Origin: Chryseobacterium sp. VAUSW3
GTDB taxonomy: Bacteria; Bacteroidota; Bacteroidia; Flavobacteriales; Weeksellaceae
DNA length: 64,000 nucleotides
Direction of reading: 5' to 3'
Assembly (NCBI RefSeq): GCF_002205795.1
Contig: NZ_NIUY01000002.1
Span: 1-64,000 of the forward strand
Each line of letters starts with the position of its first letter. Position 1 is the first letter of the stretch. The notes under the pieces are model-generated. The model saw only the letters and a program-made list of their open reading frames with translations, searched no databases and had not been told where the DNA came from. Positions 15,992 through 23,379 of this stretch are shown here, in pieces. The translations under genes and the position numbers were made by a program.

Positions 15992-17349
15992 AACTCCTGT
16001 TCATTTACAAAACTTTCAATTCTTTTCTCCACATCGTTATGAAGCCCATATTTTGAGATCATCAATGTTTTGGTTTCCTGTAAAGATATCAGGTTGTCAA
16101 TGAGGTGATAATATCCTGGCTCTTCGTCGCACACATCTCTTAATATTCTTCGTTCGGTGTCATCCAGGGATTTAATGTTATTTGTGCTGATATCTTTATT
16201 ATAAATTTCTTTGTATAACTCACCAACTGTATGGTCGAAATAACCATCCCGATTCCAGGTTACCTGAATTGCAATTAATTCCTGATTGTTTATTAACGTA
16301 ATATGGGGGCGCTCTTTTTGGATCTCCTTTTGAACTAATAAAAGATCTTTTAATATTTGATAACGGTATCCAACGGTGTAGTTTCCGTTAAAAGTGCCAT
16401 CATCTCTAACGGCCTCCTGACCATTTCTTCTTGTATCTGAACGATTTTCTGAGATATTTCTACCTTCGACCAATCTGTTTCTGAAAGCAAGCAAAGGTTC
16501 CATCCAATTTTGGCCGTTGTTTACTAATGATGACATTGATTTATCATTCTTCACCACTGTACAAGTCCAACATCCAAACCGGCTCTGCCCGCATGAATTA
16601 TGTTCTTTATTCACGACTACTGTCGGACATTCATAATCGTCAGCACTAGCATCAGCATAAATTTTGAAAAGAATGGAATTATCAAATCCCCATGGAGATG
16701 GTACCGCATTAATGATGTACCAGATTTCATCAACAATCATTTCTTTTATCGGAGCATAAACATACGTATTAACTGTAGTTTGATGTTTCGATAATCTGCT
16801 ACCAGTAACTTCGTGTTTTCTGATAGAGCGTTCTCGGGTTGCACTTTCATCGTAACGGGTGCCCAATAGAACTATAGCTTCCCCTTTTTCATCAACCTGC
16901 TCCAGCAAAAAGCTTGACGTAGGCTTAATCTTCAGTTTATCAGTACACCATCTAAAAGCATTATTTGGGACTGGATATCCCTTTCCTATAACGTTTGTCC
17001 AAAAAGTTTCTTCAAGCTTAGGAGTTGTTTTTTGAACAAATATTGGCAAATCCTGCTCCCTCGCTGCTTCTGAAATTTTGGCCAAAACATCTTCTACATA
17101 ATTTGAAATAATTGGATTTTCCACCATTGTATCATTACAAACTACGTAGACCTTTCTCCTTAATTGATAAGGAAAAGGCATTTCCTCTCTAATTCTTTGT
17201 AGGGCAATCCACACGAGCATTAGCAAAACGGTAGAATCTTTTCCTCCGCTGAAACCAATAATCCAAGGTCTATCTGAGTTGTCAGCATAAGCATACTGAT
17301 CTATGATCTCAGCTATGATTCCTTCAACTTTTTTATTTTTTATAATCAT
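15988..17349 (-). CDS. dndC: DNA phosphorothioation sulfurtransferase DndC
   Basis: DndC is a PAPS-reductase-like enzyme that activates DNA with ATP and transfers sulfur to the backbone. The 453-residue product carries the PP-loop SGGKDST (residues 34-40). Cysteines suited to an iron-sulfur cluster appear in CTDKLKIKP, ECPTVV and CGQSRFGCWTC. The ATG at 17349 is chosen; a TTG at 17400 would add 17 residues before the usual family start. It is the first gene of the modification operon. No dndA cysteine desulfurase is nearby, so a chromosomal IscS-type enzyme presumably provides sulfur, as known for other Dnd systems. Confidence 0.92.
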   Translation of the reverse strand: MIIKNKKVEGIIAEIIDQYAYADNSDRPWIIGFSGGKDSTVLLMLVWIALQRIREEMPFPYQLRRKVYVVCNDTMVENPIISNYVEDVLAKISEAAREQDLPIFVQKTTPKLEETFWTNVIGKGYPVPNNAFRWCTDKLKIKPTSSFLLEQVDEKGEAIVLLGTRYDESATRERSIRKHEVTGSRLSKHQTTVNTYVYAPIKEMIVDEIWYIINAVPSPWGFDNSILFKIYADASADDYECPTVVVNKEHNSCGQSRFGCWTCTVVKNDKSMSSLVNNGQNWMEPLLAFRNRLVEGRNISENRSDTRRNGQEAVRDDGTFNGNYTVGYRYQILKDLLLVQKEIQKERPHITLINNQELIAIQVTWNRDGYFDHTVGELYKEIYNKDISTNNIKSLDDTERRILRDVCDEEPGYYHLIDNLISLQETKTLMISKYGLHNDVEKRIESFVNEQEL

Positions 17350-17427
17350 TATTTCTTTATGGGATTTAGCAAATACTAAACTTTTGTCCGCTAATTGCAA
17401 ATTTAGTATTAAAATTTATAATATTTA

Positions 17428-17443
17428 CACTGTCGCTACAGTG
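17428..17443. promoter_or_regulatory. Palindrome upstream of the dnd operon (possible operator)
   Basis: CACTGT and ACAGTG form a perfect 6-base inverted repeat around a 4-base loop. It lies about 80 bases before the dndC ATG, in the operon's promoter region. In canonical systems DndB represses here, but no DndB is seen. The ParB-like protein or the HTH regulator could bind; this is inference from position and symmetry. Confidence 0.4.
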
Positions 17444-17553
17444 ACATTTTTTACAGAATGCACAAATGTTCAGGGTTGATTTTAACTTATATAAGCAGAT
17501 TTTGATGTTATCTTCAATTATGCAAATAAGTGAAAATTTATACACATTTAAGA

Positions 17554-17757
17554 GGGTGTAAGGGTGTAAGCAAATTTTAGCAAAAGAAAATTTTTATTTT
17601 TTAGGTGAAAAATTTACCTATTAATCTTAGGAAGTGGAAGGCAGACAAAGGAAATGGATGTTTCACCTTGCCTTAAATTTCATCTTATTCATATGTTTTT
17701 TTTGAAAGAAAATAAAAAAAAGTTTTTTGCCGAAAAATGGTTACACCCCTTACACCC
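17554..17757. other. Candidate replication origin: inverted iteron pairs around AT-rich DNA
   Basis: Two tandem copies of GGGTGTAA (17554-17561, 17562-17569) face two copies of its complement TTACACCC (17741-17748, 17750-17757) across about 170 bases of largely A/T DNA. Further inverted repeats lie inside (AGGTGAAA/TTTCACCT; AAGGCA/TGCCTT). The right-hand pair ends 36 bases past the stop of the primase/VapE-helicase gene. Iterons flanking an A/T-rich core next to a Rep helicase is the layout known from SaPI-type satellite origins. Origin function is inferred. The whole gap 17350-17793 holds no gene. Confidence 0.5.
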
Positions 17758-17793
17758 GCATTTGAAAGAAACGCAGTGCTTTTAGCATCGCAT

Positions 17794-19974
17794 TCAGTTT
17801 TCGAATCTGTAAGGGATTTTTGCTGTCTGAAAATCGACCTGCGAAACCTTTTCTTTTTCTCGTGCTCTACGGTCAACTTCATCAACATCCAGTACATTAA
17901 CCGCATAAACATAAGCTTTATTTTTAGGAATTCGGATAAAGCCATGTTTCTTTAATGCTTTGCCTAATTTATTGACAGTTCCGTCTGTCACATTTATGTT
18001 AGCTACGGTTGCAAGTCTGACTGCTATTTGGGACGCATTTAGGAATGCATTTGCCGTTTCTCTCGTTGCAGGTTCAAACCAAGTAAGTAACAGTTCTTCT
18101 TCGGGACTCATTAACGGGTACTGCTCGTTGTTCGCGTTAATGTCTTTGATTTCTTCCTGGTTGAACCAATGGCGGAAGCCGTCTTTGTAAAGTTTTAATG
18201 CCTGAGCATAGCACAGGTTGATATCTACTTCATGTTGGTACTCGATGTTTTCGAGCTCGAAGCAAAGGAAGCGGCGGGAGCCGGTGGTGTCGTTCAGGAA
18301 CTGCGCAGTGTTTACGCTGCCGGCGAAGCTGGCACGGCGTGGCATGTTTTCGTTGTTGTGGCCGTAGGCTTTTCTCATACGGATATGGGTTTTGGTAATG
18401 AGTTCTTTCAGGGAACCGATTTCGGTGCGGTTCAGGTTTTCGAGTTCGTCCAGGTTGATGAGCATGCATTCTGCCAAGTGGATTAGGGTGTCTTTGTTGT
18501 TGGGGTTCACGGTTCCAGAGAAGATGTACTGTTTAAGTTCTGCAGGCATGAGCTTTTCTATCCAGGTTGTTTTTCCTAATCCCTGTTTCCCGGAAAATAC
18601 AATTACCGTCTGATTAATTTGCTTTTCATCCAGAACACAGGCGACCATGGCGACAAACCACTTTTTGAAACATTCTTTCCAGAGATCGGGTTTTGTAGTG
18701 GTAATCGTTAAGGCCAATTCTTCGATGTAATCTTTATCGCCCGTATATTCCGCCAAATTTTCGAAATAATCTTTGAACGGATCGTATCTGTCGCAGAAGT
18801 CAGAATGAAGCAGGTTCCGGAGGGAGTTGATACTGCAGCGGACCTTAGCTTTCTGGATTTCTCTCAGAATTGAATTTTCTTTAAAGTCGGTGATGTATTT
18901 CCAGACTTTGCCGTTGACTCTTTCGTATTCGAGTTTACCCAGGACTTCGTTGTGCCGGAACTTGTATCGGTTGTTGAGGAAGTTTTCGAGCTTGTCGATA
19001 AGGGCGGGTTCCTCTTCCTTGTCTAAAGTCATTGTTCCATCGTGGCTTGTCGTCACGGATGATTCACCTGAATTTTTTTTAACGCTCGCAGATGTCACGA
19101 ATTTTGGATTTTTTTTTGGTGGTTGGTATTGATCAGTGGCATGTTCAGCGGTGTTTGCGTATGCGCTTTTTACGGTTGTCATTACTTCCTGGGTATTGTA
19201 GTCGTAATCTGCGAGAATGTAGCCTAAGGCAAGGGATTCGGGAACTCCTTTTCTGTTCAGGTTATTCGCTAAGGTGAATACAAAGTAGTTTCGGCTGCCT
19301 TCGACGAACTGGTATTTCTTTTCTGTGAAGGTGATGGCGTTTTGGTACAAAGCATCGTAATTGATGGGTGCTGGATGATGGGTGCTGGGTGTCGGTGCAG
19401 GCTTTTTTATTTCAGGTTGTTTTTGTGGTTCAATCGTCGAAAATTCTTTTGAGTTTTCGTTCAGGTAGAGTTCAGGATCGTAAGAGAAGAAGCAAAGGCG
19501 GGTGATGTCTTTGCCGGATTTGTCGATTTCGAGCTGCAGCAGGTTTTCGAAATATGCCTGAAGTTTTAAAAAGGTTTCCTTGTGTTCCGTTGTGTCGGTT
19601 ATCACTTTTACAAATACTTTCAGTCCGTTTCCTGATGGACTGGTGAAGGCTGCAAATACAAACTCGTTGTTCTGGAGTTTTTCTTTGCATTCGGCTAGTT
19701 TTTCTTTGGTGATTTTGTCGATGTCCAATACCACTAAAGCGTTGTAGTTCGTGAGGAATTGCATTTTTCTGCCGCCTTTAAAGGTTGCTGATGGCGTGAA
19801 TGCCGGAAGGGATTTTTTGGCGCGTTCTGCAGCTTCTTTTTTATTCTCGGCCAGTGATTTCCGGAGGTAAGTGATGGCGTTGCGGTACGTTCCGGTTTTG
19901 ATGTCGTCGAGGATTTTCAGGATGTCTTTGTTTTCGATGACTTCATTGAAGTTTTTGAATATGGTGGATTTCAT
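17794..19974 (-). CDS. Primase-helicase: BT4734-like primase domain plus VapE helicase
   Basis: The 726-residue product joins two replication modules. The N-terminal part looks like an archaeo-eukaryotic-type primase: LVVLDIDK with D84 and D86, TSPSGNGLKVFVKV at about 111-124, and a later RLCFFSYDPELYLN segment. A Pro-rich linker near 190-205 leads to a VapE (virulence-associated E) helicase, with Walker A GKQGLGKTTW near residue 455-465 and MLINLDELENL as Walker B. VapE proteins are typical of prophage satellites and integrated elements in Bacteroidetes. With the iteron-like repeats just past its end, it is likely the element's replication initiator. No decay is visible. Confidence 0.8.
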   Translation of the reverse strand: MKSTIFKNFNEVIENKDILKILDDIKTGTYRNAITYLRKSLAENKKEAAERAKKSLPAFTPSATFKGGRKMQFLTNYNALVVLDIDKITKEKLAECKEKLQNNEFVFAAFTSPSGNGLKVFVKVITDTTEHKETFLKLQAYFENLLQLEIDKSGKDITRLCFFSYDPELYLNENSKEFSTIEPQKQPEIKKPAPTPSTHHPAPINYDALYQNAITFTEKKYQFVEGSRNYFVFTLANNLNRKGVPESLALGYILADYDYNTQEVMTTVKSAYANTAEHATDQYQPPKKNPKFVTSASVKKNSGESSVTTSHDGTMTLDKEEEPALIDKLENFLNNRYKFRHNEVLGKLEYERVNGKVWKYITDFKENSILREIQKAKVRCSINSLRNLLHSDFCDRYDPFKDYFENLAEYTGDKDYIEELALTITTTKPDLWKECFKKWFVAMVACVLDEKQINQTVIVFSGKQGLGKTTWIEKLMPAELKQYIFSGTVNPNNKDTLIHLAECMLINLDELENLNRTEIGSLKELITKTHIRMRKAYGHNNENMPRRASFAGSVNTAQFLNDTTGSRRFLCFELENIEYQHEVDINLCYAQALKLYKDGFRHWFNQEEIKDINANNEQYPLMSPEEELLLTWFEPATRETANAFLNASQIAVRLATVANINVTDGTVNKLGKALKKHGFIRIPKNKAYVYAVNVLDVDEVDRRAREKEKVSQVDFQTAKIPYRFEN

Positions 19975-19981
19975 TTGATTC

Positions 19982-20012
19982 AGATTTGAGATTTAGAGAT
20001 TTGAGATTTGAG
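19982..20012. repeat. Short tandem GAGATTT-type repeat
   Basis: Four to five imperfect copies of a 7-9 base AGATTTG/AGATTTA unit lie immediately before the ATG of the primase-helicase gene. They may affect its translation or copy number may vary between strains. The remaining bases to the HTH gene (20013-20133) hold a GCGCCGGCGC palindrome but no gene. Confidence 0.5.
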
Positions 20013-20133
20013 ACTGGGGATTGTGAAAAATTAAGCGCAAAGTCCGCAAAGGTTTTTCTTTACAGTCTTCGCGCATAACTTGTGTGTTCGCAAAGGCGCC
20101 GGCGCTTAGCATGCGGCACTGTAATCACAGCGA

Positions 20134-20415
20134 TTACTTCCTTGCAAAAGCGGCGTTGCGGTAGTCCTGGATGAATTTTTCTACGTCAGAGAGTTTGTAG
20201 TAGATTTTGTTACCGACCTGGGAAAAGCTGATTTTTCCTTCGTCGCGCCAGGATTGTGCGGTTCGCAGGGAGACATCAAGCATTTCCATGAACTGTTTGT
20301 TGTTCAGGTAGGTTTCTGTTTTGGCAGATCTGGAGGTATTCAGCTTTTGGTTGATTTCCTCGATTTTTGAAATGAGCTCGTTGAACTGGTCTTTGGTAAG
20401 GATGATTGCTTCCAT
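20134..20415 (-). CDS. Excisionase-like helix-turn-helix protein
   Basis: The 93-residue product starts with a short helix (LTKDQFNELISKIEEINQKL) and carries a MerR/Xis-type winged helix-turn-helix: LNNKQFMEMLDVSLRTAQSW, then RDEGKISFSQVGNKIYYKLSDVEKFI. Proteins of this type are common next to VapE genes in Bacteroidetes elements and act as excisionases or regulators. The ATG at 20415 is preferred. A longer frame to 20499 would translate the GGTCCCC palindrome, which is more likely an operator. It probably precedes the primase-helicase gene in one early operon. Confidence 0.75.
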   Translation of the reverse strand: MEAIILTKDQFNELISKIEEINQKLNTSRSAKTETYLNNKQFMEMLDVSLRTAQSWRDEGKISFSQVGNKIYYKLSDVEKFIQDYRNAAFARK

Positions 20416-20465
20416 AATTTTTATTGGGTTTAAGATTATGAAGCAAAATTGCAAGATAGAACGAA

Positions 20466-20499
20466 GTCCCCAGGTCCCCAGTTGGTCCCCGGGGACCAA
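20466..20499. promoter_or_regulatory. GTCCCC cluster and perfect 18-bp palindrome before the HTH gene
   Basis: GTCCCC occurs at 20466-20471, 20474-20479 and 20485-20490. The last copy is part of the perfect palindrome TTGGTCCCCGGGGACCAA (20482-20499). This sits 51 bases before the HTH gene start (minus strand), a normal operator position. Another GGGGAC occurs near 20590. Such G/C-rich symmetry in AT-rich surroundings suggests a binding site for the element's own regulator. Confidence 0.55.
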
Positions 20500-20504
20500 G
20501 TTTT

Positions 20505-20675
20505 TTACATGAGTTTATTCAAATCTATTCTTTTATCGGTATTTGGACGCTTTTCTTCTTTGGAAGGTTTCAGAATTGTCTTTACCGTCTGGGGACTTAT
20601 TGCATTTCCGTCCTTATCAACTAACTTATTGACGATAATTTCATTTAAGATTATAAACAAAACAGTCCCGTTCAT
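20505..20675 (-). pseudogene. Headless C-terminal coding fragment at the element edge
   Basis: Minus-strand translation gives a protein-like stretch, FIILNEIIVNKLVDKDGN then AISPQTVKTILKPSKEEKRP and NTDKRIDLNKLM, ending at a TAA at 20505-20507. The only ATG (20675) lies in the loop of the neighbouring gene's terminator, so the true N-terminus appears to be missing. The charged KEEKRPNTDKRIDL tail reads like a genuine protein end. This is probably the 3' remnant of an element gene cut at the chromosome junction. The family is not recognised. Confidence 0.45.
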
Positions 20676-20694
20676 TAGCGAACGGGACTGTTTT
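20659..20694. terminator. Bidirectional terminator after the TonB-receptor gene
   Basis: AAAACAGTCCCGTTC (20659-20673) and GAACGGGACTGTTTT (20680-20694) form a perfect 15-bp stem with a 6-base loop and U-runs on both strands. It lies 22 bases past the receptor gene stop. Confidence 0.85.
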
Positions 20695-20716
20695 ATAATA
20701 AAACTAACACTTTTAT

Positions 20717-23236
20717 TTACATTGGTCCTTGCGGCTCATCATCGCCGGAAGAATTACTGTTAATGTCTTTCTTACGTTTTGGCTGATCAACCTTTTCACC
20801 CTGTTTGAAACGGTAGGTGAGTGAAAGGTTGAATGTTCTTGGCATCCACCGCATAAATGATTCTTTTTCGAAATTGTTTCCGAAACTTGTCATTTCACGG
20901 CCTCTGGTTCCTAAGATATCCTGGATGTTGAAGGCGAGAGTGCCGTTTCCATTCCAGATGGTTTTATTAGCACCAAAATTAAGAACGTACATTGGCTTAC
21001 TTTCGCTGGAAGCTGTTTTCTGACCGCCTCGATAGAATCCCTGAACCTGCATTCCCAAAGTTTTATCAATTTTAAAACTGTTGGTAAGTCTAAATCTTGT
21101 TGAGAAACCTGAACCGTCGAAAGAAAGTGGTTTGGTCATGGTTGCAGCATCGAAAAATTCACCCTCGGTTTTATACCCGAACAGATCTGCGCTGGCCATA
21201 ACCTTCCACCACGAGAACAGATCTGCAGTAGCATTCAGATCAAGACCGTACTGCTGATCGCTGCCGATATTGTACGGACGGGTAATCAGTACGTTCGATC
21301 CCGGGCTCTCACTCATCACTACAAACTGGGTTTCGTCCTGTGTAGATCGGTAGTACAGGGTAGGGTTAATGGTAAGTTTTTTCTTCTGGATGGCATAACC
21401 CAATTCGAAAGAGTCGATGTATTCAGGGTTTAGGTCTTCGTTACCACGGAATAAATTTTGGCGGTTTGCCAAGGAAGTCGGGTAAGGAATCATGAACCAT
21501 GAACGCGGACGGTTGATTCTTCTTGAATAGTTCAATAAAAGCTGATTGTTGGTGCTTCCTAAATCATAGCTCAGGAATATACTTGGGAAAAATCCTGTAT
21601 AATTTTTGTCCTTACGCGAAACGTTGCCGCTTAAACTTCTGTAGTCGATCCCGATATCGGAATTTTCAGCACGCAAACCAAGTTGGTAACCAAATTTATC
21701 GATTTTGCTTTTAAACTGTGCGTAAGCCGCGTTGATGGTTTCGCTGTACACAGTGTTTCCGCTGTATGCGTCTACCGTTCCATAATTCAGGAAGGTATCG
21801 GTCTCACGGTTAAGGAAGTCGTAATCGTTTTTATTGCTGTCGATACGGTAACCGGCCTCTAGTTTTGAAGCTTCACCGATTGGTAATTCGTAATCAATTT
21901 TACCGATTACAGATGTATTTATTGTATTGTTTGAACCCAGGGATCCATACTGAAATACCGCATTGTCAAATTCGCGGGAATCTTCGCTGGATTTATTGTC
22001 GCTTTTCTGTAAACTTAAAGAGAGATAAATATTATGCCCGTTAGTATTAAATTTATGATCCAAACCTAAATCACCCTGAAGTGAAAGGTTTTTACTGTTC
22101 CCTAAAGCAAGGGTCTGGGAATAGGAATCAACAACTCTTGCAGCATTATATGCGAAATTATCTACTGTATTGTTGTTTTCACTTTCGAAAGTACGAACCA
22201 TTCCCGAAAGGTTAAATGCTGTTTTCTCTGAAAGATCTACTGTAAAACCTGCGTTGGCATTGTAATTTTTATTTTCACTGGCGTTGAGCGAGTTCTGCTC
22301 GAAGTATGATGTAGTCGCCCCAGTTGCAGGATCAAAAAATCTGGTATCGCTGTCATTTTTTCCTTCGCTCTCACGGTAGCCGCCGCCGCCGTTCAGAAAC
22401 CACGTCCAGTTGCCTTTTTTCCAGCTAAGATTGGTGTTGAGGTTGGTGCTTGGCAAATAGCCTACACTGCCTGTAACACTTCCATTGAAGCCCATTCCTT
22501 TTGTTTTCTTCAGGATAATATTCAGAATTCCTGCAGTTCCGCTGGCTTCAAATTTAGAAGAAGGATTGGTGATTACTTCAATTCTTTCAATCTGGTCTGC
22601 GGGGATGGACTGCAGAGCATTAGCGCCACTGTCGATTCCTAGTAATGCAGAAGGTTTTCCGTTGATCAGGAATCTCACATTTGAGTTTCCCCTCATCGAT
22701 ACCGTTCCATCAGTTTCTACAGAAACCGAAGGCACGTTGGTCAACACATCCTGTAGGTTACCGCCTTTACTGATGAGGTCTGTGGAAGGATCGTATACTT
22801 TTTTATCGAGTTCTACACGGTATGGTTTTGTTGCCGCAGCGGTGATGGTCACGCCCTGAATATCCTGGGTTTTTGTATTGGTTAAAGAACCTTCTGGTTC
22901 TACAGTAAAATTACCCAGACTGCCCGGTTTTGCTATTTGTTTGTTGAGTGTAGATTTCTTAAAGTCTATCGCTTCAATAGTGATGTCGTAATTTCCGGGA
23001 ACAAGTGCCACTTGGTAGGTTCCTTTTTCATCGGTGAGTGTGGCGTCGCTGAAAAGTTTGTTTGCTTTGTTGCTGAAGCTTATCGAAGCATAAGGAACCG
23101 GCTGGTTCTGTTTGTCGACGATCTGGCCGCTTACATTCATTTTTTCCTGTGCAAATGCAAACGCCGCAGCGGAGAGCATAAAGGTTAAGCCTAAAGTTTT
23201 TCTGGTTAAATTTTGAGTAATTTCAGTTCTAATCAT
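20717..23236 (-). CDS. Outer-membrane TonB-dependent receptor (OMP_b-brl_3 type)
   Basis: The 839-residue product begins with a signal peptide (about residues 1-30, LTFMLSAAAFAFAQ). A carboxypeptidase-regulatory-like domain follows (VSGQIVDKQNQPVPYASIS, about 33-110). Next is a plug domain (LQDVLTNVPSVSVETDG, MRGNSNVRFLINGKPS, IERIEVITNPSSKFEASGTA, about 140-240) and a long beta-barrel. Proteins of this type import or bind unknown ligands. The start at 23236 gives a normal signal peptide, so nine upstream residues are left out. The substrate cannot be told. It is the first chromosomal gene beyond the element and stands alone with its own terminator. Confidence 0.88.
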   Translation of the reverse strand: MIRTEITQNLTRKTLGLTFMLSAAAFAFAQEKMNVSGQIVDKQNQPVPYASISFSNKANKLFSDATLTDEKGTYQVALVPGNYDITIEAIDFKKSTLNKQIAKPGSLGNFTVEPEGSLTNTKTQDIQGVTITAAATKPYRVELDKKVYDPSTDLISKGGNLQDVLTNVPSVSVETDGTVSMRGNSNVRFLINGKPSALLGIDSGANALQSIPADQIERIEVITNPSSKFEASGTAGILNIILKKTKGMGFNGSVTGSVGYLPSTNLNTNLSWKKGNWTWFLNGGGGYRESEGKNDSDTRFFDPATGATTSYFEQNSLNASENKNYNANAGFTVDLSEKTAFNLSGMVRTFESENNNTVDNFAYNAARVVDSYSQTLALGNSKNLSLQGDLGLDHKFNTNGHNIYLSLSLQKSDNKSSEDSREFDNAVFQYGSLGSNNTINTSVIGKIDYELPIGEASKLEAGYRIDSNKNDYDFLNRETDTFLNYGTVDAYSGNTVYSETINAAYAQFKSKIDKFGYQLGLRAENSDIGIDYRSLSGNVSRKDKNYTGFFPSIFLSYDLGSTNNQLLLNYSRRINRPRSWFMIPYPTSLANRQNLFRGNEDLNPEYIDSFELGYAIQKKKLTINPTLYYRSTQDETQFVVMSESPGSNVLITRPYNIGSDQQYGLDLNATADLFSWWKVMASADLFGYKTEGEFFDAATMTKPLSFDGSGFSTRFRLTNSFKIDKTLGMQVQGFYRGGQKTASSESKPMYVLNFGANKTIWNGNGTLAFNIQDILGTRGREMTSFGNNFEKESFMRWMPRTFNLSLTYRFKQGEKVDQPKRKKDINSNSSGDDEPQGPM

Positions 23237-23379
23237 GTTAGTCGTTTTGTAATCGCTCAGCACCCTTACCGGGATGGCAGGTACAGACGATTAGATGGCA
23301 ATTTTTTTAATGTAACAGTTAATTAGACGCTGTTTTCGCGAAAATGTTAAACCAGAAGATGTTAAATAATGTTAAACAT

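Larger units (their letters stand above)
1..20655. mobile_element. Integrated accessory element carrying a phosphorothioate defence system (left end outside window)
   Basis: This span is set apart from the housekeeping chromosome to its right. It holds a decayed DUF6943-like gene, gene-free folded repeats, a complete-looking Dnd/Dpt defence locus, a primase/VapE-helicase gene with iteron-like repeats, and an excisionase-like HTH gene. The right limit is placed between the headless coding fragment (20505-20675) and the terminator of the TonB-receptor gene (20659-20694). No integrase, tRNA or direct-repeat attachment site is visible, so the exact ends are inferred and the left end must lie before position 1. 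Confidence 0.6.

Noticed and set aside
17350-17400. TTG start extending dndC by 17 residues
   Set aside because: The added residues do not resemble the family and the ATG at 17349 matches the usual DndC start.
1-17400. CRISPR array or Cas genes in the defence region
   Set aside because: No regularly spaced repeats with unique spacers and no Cas-like motifs; the folded repeats are about 250 bases apart and differ internally.
18230-18486. Frames opposite the VapE gene (about 80 residues on either strand)
   Set aside because: They are shadows of the strongly supported helicase coding frame.
20416-20499. N-terminal extension of the excisionase-like HTH protein
   Set aside because: It would be encoded by the perfect palindrome, more likely an operator.
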